A program made the position numbers and the translations under genes. From contig CADADB010000010.1 of NCBI GenBank assembly GCA_902786595.1, forward strand, positions 1-64,000: a stretch of DNA of 64,000 nucleotides, read 5' to 3'. Below are positions 52,151 to 60,381 of this stretch, piece by piece. Within the stretch, counting starts at the first letter, position 1. Every line of letters starts with the position of its first letter. The stretch is from an uncultured Bacteroidota bacterium (GTDB lineage: Bacteria > Bacteroidota > Bacteroidia > Bacteroidales > WCHB1-69). A model generated the notes under the pieces. That model ran no database searches, was not told where the DNA came from, and saw only the letters and a program-made list of their open reading frames with translations.

Positions 52151-52822
52151 ATGACTTCAAAACTCTTTTTCCAAGCCCTGACAAAGTTCCTCGCCGGATT
52201 AGTGCTGGTGGGTGTGCTGCTTTTTTTGCCGGCGGGCACTTTCGCCTACTGGCAGGGATGGCTTTTCATCGCCCTGCTGTTCGGGCCAATGTTCATTGCG
52301 GGTGTGGTGCTGATGCTCCGCCAGCCCGAACTGTTGCGCAAGCGGTTGGATGCCAAAGAGAAACAAGGGGAACAGAAGCGGGTGGTCGCGTTAAGCGGCT
52401 TGATGTTCCTCGCGATGTTCGTGGTGGCCGGCCTCAACTACCGTTTCCAATGGTGCCTGTTGCCGGATTGGGCGGTATATGTGGCCTCTGCGGTGTTCCT
52501 GATCGGCTATGCACTCTACGCCGAGGTGCTCCGCGAGAACGTCTGGCTGTCGCGCACCATCGAAGTGCAGGAGCATCAGAAGGTGGTGGACACGGGGCTG
52601 TACGGCATTGTGCGGCATCCGATGTACGCCGCCACGCTGGTCCTCTTCCTCGCTATGCCTTTGGTACTGGCTTCCCCGTGGTCGTTTTTGATTATGCTGC
52701 TCTACATCCCCATCATCGTCAAGCGCATCCGCAACGAGGAGGCCGTCTTGGAGCAGGGACTTGAGGGATACACGGAGTACAAACAGAAAGTTCGCTACAA
52801 GGTGATTCCGTTTGTGTGGTAG
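52151..52822 (+). CDS. Isoprenylcysteine-methyltransferase-family (ICMT/PEMT-like) membrane protein
   Basis: The 223-residue protein has five or six membrane helices and, near the C-terminus, the family motif VVDTGLYGIVRHPMYAATLV with the RHPMY core and a conserved NEE in IRNEEAVLEQ. This matches isoprenylcysteine carboxyl methyltransferase and phospholipid N-methyltransferase relatives. Bacteria rarely have prenylated proteins, so a lipid or small-molecule methylation is more likely. A frame at 52075-52764 in another register is a shadow. Confidence 0.82.
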   Translation: MTSKLFFQALTKFLAGLVLVGVLLFLPAGTFAYWQGWLFIALLFGPMFIAGVVLMLRQPELLRKRLDAKEKQGEQKRVVALSGLMFLAMFVVAGLNYRFQWCLLPDWAVYVASAVFLIGYALYAEVLRENVWLSRTIEVQEHQKVVDTGLYGIVRHPMYAATLVLFLAMPLVLASPWSFLIMLLYIPIIVKRIRNEEAVLEQGLEGYTEYKQKVRYKVIPFVW

Positions 52823-52827
52823 TGGGA

Positions 52828-52896
52828 TGCCCGCAGAACTCGCTGATTTTCGCAGAAAAAAGGTCTGCGTCAGTCTGCGAAGTCTGCGGGAGAAAC
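52828..52896. repeat. CTGCG-rich imperfect palindrome, copy E
   Basis: GCCCGCAGAACTCGCTG ... TTCGCAG, AAAAAAG, GTCTGCGTCAGTCTGCGAAG TCTGCGGGAGAAAC. It fills the gap between two convergent genes and so could end transcription from both sides. Confidence 0.85.
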
Positions 52897-53714
52897 TATT
52901 TCAGCGCCCCGACCGGACACGCCTTCTTGCACTGCTGACAAAGAATGCACTCGGTGGCGTTCTTCCGCTTGCGCGAGTTGTTGTTGACCTCCACTTCCAT
53001 CGGACAGACTTTCAGGCACTTGTCGCAATGGATGCACTTGGCCTCGTCGCACTTGATGCGTAGTAACGAGAAGTAGCTCATCGGTTTGAGGAACACCGTG
53101 ATGGGGCAGATGTACTTGCAGAAAGCGCGGTTGTCCTTCAACACGACAGCCAGGACGATTCCGACGGCGTAGTAGAGCACATTCCCGGCCACGAAAAGGT
53201 AGAACATCGTCGTTTTGTCGGCTTTGCCGAGGCACATCAGCAGGATAACGATGGCGAGTGACAGCGCGAACATCACATAGCGCACCCATCCGAAGGATTT
53301 CCGTGGTTTCGCGGGCTGCTTGTAGGGCAACAGGTCGAGGATCATGGCAGTCCAACAGGCGAACCCGCACCAACCGCGCCCGAACAGCAATGGTCCGAAG
53401 ATCTTGGCAATGAGGTAATGCAGCACCCCCGCCCCGACAACCCCGGAGAGCAGATAGTACCAGAATCCCTCTATCTGCATGTTCTCGCGACAGACAAGGC
53501 CGAGGAACACCAAAATGTAGCTGCCCACGGTGAACTGCACGAACTCGCGGGCGTGTTTCCACCCTGCTGCCATCAATATTCCCCCGACGCCGAGGCAGAT
53601 GCCGATGTAGGAAAAGTTCAGCAGAAAGAAGAGGTTACCTGTTGAGAGCCAAAGCGATACGGCAATGATCTCAAAAATGGCGAACAGGAGGATGGGGGTT
53701 CTGTATTTCTTCAT
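52896..53714 (-). CDS. NapH/MauN-like membrane 4Fe-4S protein
   Basis: The 272-residue protein has about six membrane helices and then two 4Fe-4S clusters (CDEAKCIHCDKCLKVCP and CILCQQCKKACP). A conserved WCGFACW segment stands between helices and CKYICP comes before the clusters. The NapH/CcoG-like layout suggests membrane electron transfer to a periplasmic oxidoreductase. No partner reductase gene is next to it. It starts 15 bases after the M28 peptidase gene on the same strand. Confidence 0.85.
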   Translation of the reverse strand: MKKYRTPILLFAIFEIIAVSLWLSTGNLFFLLNFSYIGICLGVGGILMAAGWKHAREFVQFTVGSYILVFLGLVCRENMQIEGFWYYLLSGVVGAGVLHYLIAKIFGPLLFGRGWCGFACWTAMILDLLPYKQPAKPRKSFGWVRYVMFALSLAIVILLMCLGKADKTTMFYLFVAGNVLYYAVGIVLAVVLKDNRAFCKYICPITVFLKPMSYFSLLRIKCDEAKCIHCDKCLKVCPMEVEVNNNSRKRKNATECILCQQCKKACPVGALK

Positions 53715-53729
53715 AACGGGATGTTTACA

Positions 53730-55004
53730 TCAATACCTTTCGATAAAATCCCGCACCAACCGGAACAGCGGCTCGTACGTGTCGAACACCGCGTGCTCCC
53801 AGTTGTCGTTGACGGTGTGGTAGTACTGGAACGCGTCGCCGCTCTCGTTCTCGAAGAGGATGCACGGCACGTGGCGCAGGGCGAACGGATAGTGGTCGCT
53901 GTTTCCCTCCAGCTCGGCACGGTTCAGTCCCTTGAAATGGTGTTTCTCATCGTTGATTCGCTCCATCAAAGCGTAACCGCGCAATCCCTCGTCGCTGACC
54001 TCGCAGTACTGCACCGGGTTGTTGTCGCCAATCATATCGATGTTGAACAGGTACCTGATCTGGGAGAGCGGCACGACGGGGTTGTGATCCACGTAATACT
54101 CCGAGCCGCGAAGGTTGGCGTCCTCGCCGGAGAAGGCGATGAAGTACATATCGTACTCGGGACGGTTCTTGGCGTAATAGGCCGCGAGCGTCACGATGGC
54201 GGCGGTTCCGGAGGCGTTGTCGTTGGCCCCCGCATAGAACACCTTCTTGCCAAGGTTGCCGAGGTGGTCGTAGTGCGCCGTGAAGACGTAGCAGCTGTCG
54301 TGCCGCCTGCCCTCCACCTTGGCGATGACATTGAAGAGCTCGTAGTCCTTCAGAAACTCGTTCTCGATGTTGACGGTGATGGTCTTGGCATCCTTCGGGA
54401 AGTCGGAGGTGGCCCAGATGACGGGCTTGCCCATCACCTTCTCGCCGTATGCCTTGTAGAATTTCAGCAAGGGAGGCCAAGTTTGAATCATCCCCGCATT
54501 GGCACATTCAGTGCCGCCCCAGATCTTCTGGAAGTCGCCGTAGTGACGGTAGGAGAACCAGAAGTCGCAGACCACGAAGCAGTCCTTGTACTCGGGTTTC
54601 GCCAGGTCGGCAAACATCTTCTCAGCATCGTAGTTGTTCGTATCAACATAGTAGAGTTTGTAGGTGCCGCGCACGCCTGGAGAGTACTCGCGCATGGAGA
54701 AATCGACACCCGGGGTCAATTTCTTGCCATCCACAGACATTTCCATCTTGCCGGGAAATGTGTTGATGTCGATAGTGAACGGCTGGCACCTCACTTCGTC
54801 CACGCATGCTTTCTTGTATTCTTTCAACAGGTATTTCCCAGCCTTGTTGGCGCCGCCGTAGGCATAGCCGCGCCCCTGGTACTTCGCGGAACTCAATTCT
54901 TTGACAATCCGTTTGTAGTGCGCCAGATCCTGCGCCTGTAGAGACGCAATGCATTGCGTCTCTACAATCACAAACGCCATCAATATGACAATCAGTTTTT
55001 TCAT
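53730..55004 (-). CDS. M28-family metallopeptidase, exported
   Basis: The start at 55004 gives 424 residues beginning MKKLIVILMAFVIVETQC. The signal peptide's hydrophobic core is followed by ETQCIASLQ, which is encoded by an in-frame GTAGAGACG palindrome (54937-54966). Metal and catalytic residues of M28 are present: FTAHYDHLG, GANDNASGTAAI, IAFSGEDANLRGSEYYV, FNIDMIGDN and SDHYPFALRHVPCILF. These enzymes are zinc aminopeptidases of the periplasm or surface. A frame of 406 codons on the opposite strand is a shadow. Confidence 0.88.
   Translation of the reverse strand: MKKLIVILMAFVIVETQCIASLQAQDLAHYKRIVKELSSAKYQGRGYAYGGANKAGKYLLKEYKKACVDEVRCQPFTIDINTFPGKMEMSVDGKKLTPGVDFSMREYSPGVRGTYKLYYVDTNNYDAEKMFADLAKPEYKDCFVVCDFWFSYRHYGDFQKIWGGTECANAGMIQTWPPLLKFYKAYGEKVMGKPVIWATSDFPKDAKTITVNIENEFLKDYELFNVIAKVEGRRHDSCYVFTAHYDHLGNLGKKVFYAGANDNASGTAAIVTLAAYYAKNRPEYDMYFIAFSGEDANLRGSEYYVDHNPVVPLSQIRYLFNIDMIGDNNPVQYCEVSDEGLRGYALMERINDEKHHFKGLNRAELEGNSDHYPFALRHVPCILFENESGDAFQYYHTVNDNWEHAVFDTYEPLFRLVRDFIERY
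54937..54966. repeat. GTAGAGACG palindrome, copy 2, inside the M28 peptidase gene
   Basis: A perfect 30-base palindrome TGTAGAGACGCAAT and its complement. On the minus strand it encodes VETQCIASLQ just after the signal-peptide core, with no frame disruption. Confidence 0.9.
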
Positions 55005-55027
55005 TTTTCGAGTATTAAATACGGGTG

Positions 55028-55035
55028 CAAAAATA
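55028..55035 (-). promoter_or_regulatory. -7 box of the M28 peptidase gene (minus strand)
   Basis: Reads TATTTTTG then CACC on the minus strand, 24 bases before the start codon at 55004. Confidence 0.6.
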
Positions 55036-55070
55036 CAAATAATGATGTAAACGTGTCCCCGCATTTTGCG

Positions 55071-55078
55071 TATTTTTG
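55071..55078 (+). promoter_or_regulatory. -7 box of the erythromycin-esterase-like gene
   Basis: TATTTTTG preceded by CATTTTGCG and followed by CCGCC, 21 bases before the start at 55099. The same longer stretch (CATTTTGCGTATTTTTGCCG) recurs at 58904-58923. Confidence 0.6.
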
Positions 55079-55098
55079 CCGCCGGAAAAAATCAGATT

Positions 55099-56391
55099 AT
55101 GACAAGCAAAGGTTCAAACAAACACACTCTTCGCTGGATTCTGCTGATGTTGATCTTCGGCGGCATTGTTGTTCTGTATTTCTACGGATACTTCGGCGGC
55201 TTCACGAAAGTAAAACCAATTGATAACGAGGAATTTGCGAAATATACAGGCAATATTTCCGACATCACCATCCCCGATTCCGTCCGCATCATCGGATTAG
55301 GCGAGGCGACGCATGGCAACGCCGAGTTCCAGCAACTCAAGCTGGATGTTTTCAAACTGATGGTTGAGAAATACAGCGTGCGGGCATTCGCGCTGGAGGG
55401 CGACTATGGCGGCTGCGAGGCGGTCAACCGCTACATCCACGGCGGTCCAGGCACGGCACAGAAGGCGGCCGCGGCCATCGGCTTCCCCATCTATCGAACT
55501 AAGGAGATGGCGCAGCTTATTGACTGGATGCGCAAATACAACGCGACGGCAAAAGAAGGCGAAGACCTGCGCTTCTATGGGTTCGACATGCAACTTTACG
55601 AGTGTAGCTACCAGTATTTGCTGGAGGCTGCCAAGACTTTTGCAATTCCGACGGTGGAACTGGAGAAGCTTTGGGACAAGTCGGAGGGCAAATACTCAGC
55701 CTCCTTCACCGCCGACCAAAAAGCGAAAGTGATAGAAGAGGTAAGGCAGGAATTGTTGCAATTAAACGACTCAACAACCGCGCAGGCAGTGCATTTTGCG
55801 GATATGCTGCTCCAAAACATCGCAGTAGGGAAGGTGATGGACAACATGTCGAAAGGGATTGCGCTGCGCGACTCGCTGATGTTCGTGAACACGCACTGGA
55901 TTATGGAACAGGAGGCGTTCCGTGGCAACGAATGCATTTTCATCTCGGGGCACAACGGGCACATCCAGCGTGTCCATGACTACGGAACGGAGGGGAAGGC
56001 CATGGGAGCCCGGCTGGCAAACGAACTCGGCAAGGCCTATTTCGTCATCGGCACCGATTTCTACAAAGCGCGAGTCAGTCTGCCGAAAGGCAAGAGCGGC
56101 AAACGAAGCAACCACACTTTCTTCTCAAAAGACCCGTTGGCCGAAGCCGCCAAACAATGCGGATACGAGATTTGTTGGCTCGATTTTTCGAGAATCCCGG
56201 ACGGCACCACACTCAAACATCAGATTACGGATTACACGTGGATGGGTGACGTGGGCGAAGGTTACTCCCCACTTATGGCCTTTTTACCCATGTCGTACCG
56301 CGATTGGGTCTCCCCAAAGTCACTCTACGACGGGGTGATTTTCGTGTCGAACGCGCACCCGATAGTGGTGCTCCAGACAACAGAACCGTGA
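55099..56391 (+). CDS. Erythromycin-esterase-family protein with N-terminal membrane anchor
   Basis: The start at 55099 gives 430 residues. A single N-terminal helix (WILLMLIFGGIVVLYFYGYF) anchors it, probably with the domain outside the cytoplasmic membrane. The domain shows the family residues GLGEATHGN (Glu and His), FALEGDYGG and FISGHNGHIQRV. Relatives range from Ere macrolide esterases to succinoglycan-biosynthesis-type hydrolases. Macrolide resistance cannot be claimed from the family alone, and export would be unusual for Ere. A short repeat separates it from the next gene. Confidence 0.82.
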   Translation: MTSKGSNKHTLRWILLMLIFGGIVVLYFYGYFGGFTKVKPIDNEEFAKYTGNISDITIPDSVRIIGLGEATHGNAEFQQLKLDVFKLMVEKYSVRAFALEGDYGGCEAVNRYIHGGPGTAQKAAAAIGFPIYRTKEMAQLIDWMRKYNATAKEGEDLRFYGFDMQLYECSYQYLLEAAKTFAIPTVELEKLWDKSEGKYSASFTADQKAKVIEEVRQELLQLNDSTTAQAVHFADMLLQNIAVGKVMDNMSKGIALRDSLMFVNTHWIMEQEAFRGNECIFISGHNGHIQRVHDYGTEGKAMGARLANELGKAYFVIGTDFYKARVSLPKGKSGKRSNHTFFSKDPLAEAAKQCGYEICWLDFSRIPDGTTLKHQITDYTWMGDVGEGYSPLMAFLPMSYRDWVSPKSLYDGVIFVSNAHPIVVLQTTEP

Positions 56392-56397
56392 TCGTTT

Positions 56398-56434
56398 ACT
56401 AATCACCAATCACTAATCACTGATCACTAATCAC
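56398..56434 (+). repeat. ATCACTAATCACT tandem repeat
   Basis: Units of 7-8 bases (AATCACC, AATCACT, GATCACT) in the short gap before the start codon at 56442. Confidence 0.8.
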
Positions 56435-56441
56435 AATAAAT

Positions 56442-56939
56442 ATGAACTGGACCGTCATCATCATCGAAACCCTCGTCATGACCGCTGCGTTCACGGCCAT
56501 GATTCTGATTCCGCTCGTGAAGAATCCCGTGTGGTGGATCCACGACTACCCGGAGGACATCCAGGAGGAGTACTTCAAGACACACGAGCGCGTGCCGTCG
56601 AAGTTCTTCACCAAGACTGTACTGCTCAAGAAAGGCCTTGCACTGCTCATCACCCTGGCTGTAATGCTCGGGCTGATGAAGTTGGCCGGTGCCTACAACT
56701 TCTGGTCGGCGTTCGCGCTGAGCTACGGCATTTGGCTCGTCATCGACTGGTACGACTGCTTTTTCCTCGACTGGGTGCTCTTCGCCAATATGAAGTCCGT
56801 GCGTCTGCCCGGCACCGAACACATGGACGCGGCCTACCATCAGAAAAAGTACCACTTCGTGCAGTCGCTGTGGGGAATGCTCATCGGACTGATTCCGTGT
56901 TTGATCGGGGCGGGGGTGTATGCGTGGTTGTTTTGTTAA
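56442..56939 (+). CDS. Four-helix membrane protein of unknown function
   Basis: The 165-residue protein has hydrophobic helices near residues 4-25, 66-84, 88-112 and 140-165. Between the first two is a conserved-looking cytoplasmic or periplasmic loop VWWIHDYPEDIQEEYFKTHERVP. Families with the motif WIHDYPEDIQ occur widely as small membrane proteins without a known role. It follows the esterase-like gene through a tandem repeat, and a CTGCG-rich palindrome follows it. Confidence 0.75.
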   Translation: MNWTVIIIETLVMTAAFTAMILIPLVKNPVWWIHDYPEDIQEEYFKTHERVPSKFFTKTVLLKKGLALLITLAVMLGLMKLAGAYNFWSAFALSYGIWLVIDWYDCFFLDWVLFANMKSVRLPGTEHMDAAYHQKKYHFVQSLWGMLIGLIPCLIGAGVYAWLFC

Positions 56940-56944
56940 TGGAT

Positions 56945-57015
56945 TATTCTCCCGCAGAACCCGCTGATTTGCGCAGAAAAAGGTCTGCGTTATTCTGCGC
57001 AGTCTGCGGGAAAAT
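56945..57015. repeat. CTGCG-rich imperfect palindrome, copy F
   Basis: TTCTCCCGCAGAACCCGCTG ... GCGCAGAAAAAGGTCTGCG ... GCGCAGTCTGCGGGAAAA. It lies 5 bases after the stop of the membrane protein gene and before the AAA ATPase promoter. Confidence 0.85.
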
Positions 57016-57045
57016 TTTTATTCTTGCACGACGATTTTTATCTTC

Positions 57046-57098
57046 TGTAAAAGATAAAATGTTATTTTTGCAGCGAATTTCTTTTATAAAAGATAAAA
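57046..57098 (+). promoter_or_regulatory. -7 box flanked by direct repeats, AAA ATPase gene
   Basis: TATTTTTG (57063-57070) is flanked by two copies of TAAAAGATAAAA (about 57048 and 57087). The second copy ends 7 bases before the start codon, so a bound regulator would cover promoter and start. Confidence 0.55.
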
Positions 57099-57104
57099 CA
57101 CAAA

Positions 57105-58310
57105 ATGAGTGCGATATTAAGACAGAGCTATTTAGAAAAGATCGAGCATTATCTCGGCAAAGATACCATCATCATTCTGACGGGACAGCGAAGAATTGGC
57201 AAAAGCTACATCCTTCGTCTGTTCAGAGACAAGATGAAAAAGGACAGACAGGCCAATGTTATCTTCATTGACAAGGAGAAACACGAGTTTGACGACATCA
57301 GGACCTACCAGGACTTGAACACCTATATTGATGCAAGGCGTAACAAAGCCAAAACGAATTTCATCCTTGTTGACGAGATTCAGGACATTGAAGGATTCGA
57401 GAAGAGCGTGCGCAGCTACTATGAGGAGGCAGATATAGAGATTGTCGTTACCGGCTCTAATTCGAAGATGCTCAGTAGTGACTTGAGCACCCTTATCGGC
57501 GGCCGTTACAAGGAAATTTACATCCAAGCATTGAGTTATGAGGAGTTCATGTTGTTTCATCAGCTACCTGACTCCGACGACACGCTCATAAAATATATCC
57601 AGTTTGGCGGTCTGCCGGGCTTGCTGAAGATGGGTCTTGACGAACAGGATGCGCGTGAGTACCAGATGGATGTGTATCACACTGTTTTGCTGAAAGATGT
57701 GATAATGAGATATCAAATCCGTAACGTTCCTTTCCTCGAAAATCTTGTTCGGTTTCTGGCTGACAATACGGGGAAGATTATCTCGGCCAACAGCATCGCC
57801 AAGTATATGAAGACTCAGGGCGACAACATCACTTCAACTGCCATCATTAACTACACCAAATATCTGTGCGATGCTTATATGATACATCGTGTGCATCGTT
57901 ACGACATACACGGGAAGAAGCTGTTCGAGAGCAACGACAAGTTCTACTTTGAGGACAACGGAATCCGTAATGCCCTTGCAGGCGGCACACGCGAGGGTGA
58001 CATAGAGAAGGTAGTAGAGAATATCGTATATAGCCATCTGAAACGTCTCGGTTATGAAGTGACAGTGGGTCAGCTGCAAGCTGGAGAAATTGACTTTGTC
58101 TGCACCAAGTCTGAAGGTCAGCGCGTATATGTGCAGGCATCGTATATTATTGCCGATGAGGTCACTCGTGAACGTGAGTTTGGCAATCTGCGGGTTATCA
58201 AGGACAACTACCCGAAATATGTCATCTCAATGACTCCGTTAGTCAGCCGTCAGGACTCGGACGGCATCACGCACCTCAGCTTGAGGCATTTCCTGACGGA
58301 AGGACTGTAG
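57105..58310 (+). CDS. AAA_14/DUF4143 ATPase
   Basis: The 401-residue protein has Walker A GQRRIGKSY (27-35), Walker B FILVDEIQDI (86-95), a sensor-like VTGSNSKML, the LSYEEFMLF segment and a C-terminal DUF4143 nuclease-like domain (LKRLGYEVTVGQLQAGEIDFVCTKSEGQRVYVQASY). The last part has a PD-(D/E)xK-like D...ExK-type core (EIDF ... VQA). Such ATPases are frequent in Bacteroidales, often horizontally moved and of unknown role. Copy F of the palindrome lies upstream. Confidence 0.88.
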   Translation: MSAILRQSYLEKIEHYLGKDTIIILTGQRRIGKSYILRLFRDKMKKDRQANVIFIDKEKHEFDDIRTYQDLNTYIDARRNKAKTNFILVDEIQDIEGFEKSVRSYYEEADIEIVVTGSNSKMLSSDLSTLIGGRYKEIYIQALSYEEFMLFHQLPDSDDTLIKYIQFGGLPGLLKMGLDEQDAREYQMDVYHTVLLKDVIMRYQIRNVPFLENLVRFLADNTGKIISANSIAKYMKTQGDNITSTAIINYTKYLCDAYMIHRVHRYDIHGKKLFESNDKFYFEDNGIRNALAGGTREGDIEKVVENIVYSHLKRLGYEVTVGQLQAGEIDFVCTKSEGQRVYVQASYIIADEVTREREFGNLRVIKDNYPKYVISMTPLVSRQDSDGITHLSLRHFLTEGL

Positions 58311-58410
58311 ATGCAAGAAAATCTCAGGTGCACTGGATCATCGTGGTATTTGAAACCGAACGCTTGCTGATCACGGACTTCACGTTGAACATAACAGAGC
58401 GAGTCCATTA

Positions 58411-58734
58411 TTATAGATAAAATGTGGAAAAGCATGCGAAAGGATGCGTTCCTGGAATATATTGAGCCTTAGATGTGTTGACAGGGCAAGTCTGCAGGGA
58501 TTCCCATTCGATGTCAAATGCAGCACAAACTAATTCCTTGAGAAATGTTTCGTCCTGACAGACAACTTTGATTTTACGAACCCCAAATGGAGAAGTTGTT
58601 TCTTTAAAATGCTGAAAATGCCGGGCGTTTTTGCGTTTCTCATGGGCGCGCCTCCGATTTTTGATGATGACACGCAATTCCAGGCCTCCGACTATCAGAG
58701 GAAAAACCAGCAGGATAAGCAAGTAATACTTCAT
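58411..58734 (-). CDS. Small membrane-anchored protein of unknown function
   Basis: The 107-residue frame starts MKYYLLILLVFPLIVGGLEL, one membrane helix, followed by a strongly basic stretch (KNRRRAHEKRKNARH) and a soluble tail. A TATTTTTG box on the minus strand at 58803-58810 gives it a promoter, which supports a real gene. No family is recognised. The basic stretch next to the helix suggests an inner-membrane protein with a cytoplasmic tail. Confidence 0.55.
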   Translation of the reverse strand: MKYYLLILLVFPLIVGGLELRVIIKNRRRAHEKRKNARHFQHFKETTSPFGVRKIKVVCQDETFLKELVCAAFDIEWESLQTCPVNTSKAQYIPGTHPFACFSTFYL

Positions 58735-58802
58735 AATTGCAATAACATTATAATATGTACCCGTTCACATCATAGCATCTTCCGTTTTGGCAACAACACG
58801 GC

Positions 58803-58810
58803 AAAAATAC
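58803..58810 (-). promoter_or_regulatory. -7 box of the 58734 gene (minus strand)
   Basis: Reads TATTTTTG then CCGTG on the minus strand, 69 bases before the start codon. Confidence 0.5.
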
Positions 58811-58912
58811 AATATTTTCGGATGATGTCGGAAAACAAACGAGAACATGGATACGTACGATATGCGGAGATAATTTTTTCAACCAAACGAAAACGCATCC
58901 AGACATTTTGCG

Positions 58913-58920
58913 TATTTTTG
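58913..58920 (+). promoter_or_regulatory. -7 box of the DUF1295 gene
   Basis: TATTTTTG followed by CCGCC, 22 bases before the start at 58942. Confidence 0.6.
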
Positions 58921-58941
58921 CCGCCTCAAAATAATGTTCTT

Positions 58942-59895
58942 ATGAAGAAAATGAATATCCCTTTGATGGGCACCCTGTTGATACTGTCCATCGTGGTTTG
59001 CCCGATCCTCTATTTCACTGTTGGCCCGACATTGGATGAGGCGCAGTTGGAAGTGCTCAAGATTCTGGGCATCATCGTGTCTTGCAGCGCTGCGTTCTGC
59101 TTTATCGTGGGCGAGCTTACCGGAAACAACAGCCAAATGGACAAACTCTGGAGTCTGCTCCCCATCGTTTACACGTGGGTGATTGCCGTCAAGGGCGGTA
59201 TGAGCGCCCGCTTGGTGGTGATGGCTGTCCTGGCCACCCTTTGGGGCCTCCGTCTCACGATGAATTTCGCCCGCAAAGGGGCATACAAACTCAAGTTCTG
59301 GGAAGGGGAAGAGGACTATCGCTGGGCCATTCTCCGTTCCGGCCCGCCTTTCCAAAAACGATGGGTTTGGGCATTGTTCGACCTCTTCTTCATCTCCATA
59401 TACCAAAACGTGCTGGTGTTGATGACCACTTTCCCGGCATTGGTGGCTATGAATTCCGACAAACCTTTCGGTTGGTTGGATGCCGTTGCGGCCGTGCTGA
59501 TGTTAGGATTCATCATCTGGGAGACTGTCGCTGACGAACAGCAATGGAAATTCCAGACCCGCAAGTGGGCGATGATCAAAGAGGGGAAAAAGTTGGAGGA
59601 ATTACCCGCTCCATACAACAAAGGATTCAACACCACGGGCCTCTGGGGACGGAGCCGCCATCCCAACTATTTCGCCGAACAGTCCGTCTGGGTGTGCTTC
59701 TACCTCTTTTCCATCGCTGCCGGAATCGGCATTCTCAACTGGAGCGTGATCGGTGCGCTGCTGCTGGTGGTCCTGTTCCAGGGAAGTTCGTCGCTGGCAG
59801 AAGAGATCAGCGGCGGAAAGTATCCGGAATACGAGAAGTACTGTCAGAGCGTTCCGCGTTTCTTCCCCGGCAAGAAATATGAAAATGTGAAATAG
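58942..59895 (+). CDS. DUF1295 / steroid-5-alpha-reductase-like membrane protein
   Basis: The start at 58942, just after the promoter, gives 317 residues; the longer frame to 58609 spans that promoter. The protein has about seven membrane helices and a DUF1295 core: QMDKLWSLLPIVYTW, LWGLRLTMNFARKG, WETVADEQQWKFQ, the NTTGLWGRSRHPNYFAEQ motif and a C-terminal YEKYCQSVPRFFPG. These proteins are relatives of 5-alpha-reductases and ICMT and are predicted to reduce or methylate lipid substrates with NADPH or SAM. It ends where the shikimate kinase gene, convergent to it, ends. Confidence 0.85.
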   Translation: MKKMNIPLMGTLLILSIVVCPILYFTVGPTLDEAQLEVLKILGIIVSCSAAFCFIVGELTGNNSQMDKLWSLLPIVYTWVIAVKGGMSARLVVMAVLATLWGLRLTMNFARKGAYKLKFWEGEEDYRWAILRSGPPFQKRWVWALFDLFFISIYQNVLVLMTTFPALVAMNSDKPFGWLDAVAAVLMLGFIIWETVADEQQWKFQTRKWAMIKEGKKLEELPAPYNKGFNTTGLWGRSRHPNYFAEQSVWVCFYLFSIAAGIGILNWSVIGALLLVVLFQGSSSLAEEISGGKYPEYEKYCQSVPRFFPGKKYENVK

Positions 59896-60381
59896 TTATA
59901 GGGTTAAGTCTCCCATTTTTTCTAACGGACACACTATCTGCGCCTGCAGGTAATAGGGTTCCCGTTGCGATAATGTATTGTGAACATACGCCCGTAATTC
60001 CTCCTCATTGAGGTGGCTTGTCAGCGGGCGTTTTTTCTTTGAATGTAAAAGATGTTCAACTATTTCGTTCTCATTAAGTTGTAGGTATATACTTTTGGCA
60101 TTTGCGTTGATCAGCGTCATGGCGTCCCCATGACATGGAGTACCGCCGCCTACTGCGATCACGGCGTTTTCTATTGATAGCGCCTCCTGCAATGCCACAT
60201 ACTCCAATGTCCGAAAAGCCGATTCCCCATACCGTTGAAACAGTAGGGGAATCGCCGTATGATATTTTTCTTCGATGTATAAGTCAAGGTCAACGAAGGT
60301 CATGTTCAGCTTGTTGGCGAGTTTTTTGCCAACGGTGCTCTTTCCCGCACCCGAAAAACCGACAATGACAATGTTGTTCAT
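59896..60381 (-). CDS. aroK: Shikimate kinase
   Basis: The 161-residue kinase has the P-loop GFSGAGKSTVGKK (8-20), DLDLYIE (31-37) with the shikimate-binding aspartate, FRTLEYVALQEAL with its arginine, AVGGGTP and a lid arginine in KKKRPL. It phosphorylates shikimate in the chorismate pathway. It is 3-prime adjacent to the convergent DUF1295 gene with no gap. A low-complexity GACGT repeat separates it from elbB, which is upstream on the same strand. Confidence 0.93.
   Translation of the reverse strand: MNNIVIVGFSGAGKSTVGKKLANKLNMTFVDLDLYIEEKYHTAIPLLFQRYGESAFRTLEYVALQEALSIENAVIAVGGGTPCHGDAMTLINANAKSIYLQLNENEIVEHLLHSKKKRPLTSHLNEEELRAYVHNTLSQREPYYLQAQIVCPLEKMGDLTL

Noticed and set aside
52075-52764. 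229-codon frame overlapping the ICMT-like gene in another register
   Set aside because: Arginine- and proline-rich shadow; the other frame has membrane helices and the RHPMY motif.
53721-54941. 406-codon open frame on the plus strand opposite the M28 peptidase
   Set aside because: Sequence is repetitive in V/H/R without domain features; the minus strand has complete M28 metal and catalytic motifs.
55099-56391. Macrolide resistance gene
   Set aside because: The erythromycin-esterase family is broad, and this member is membrane-anchored and apparently extracytoplasmic; resistance cannot be inferred.
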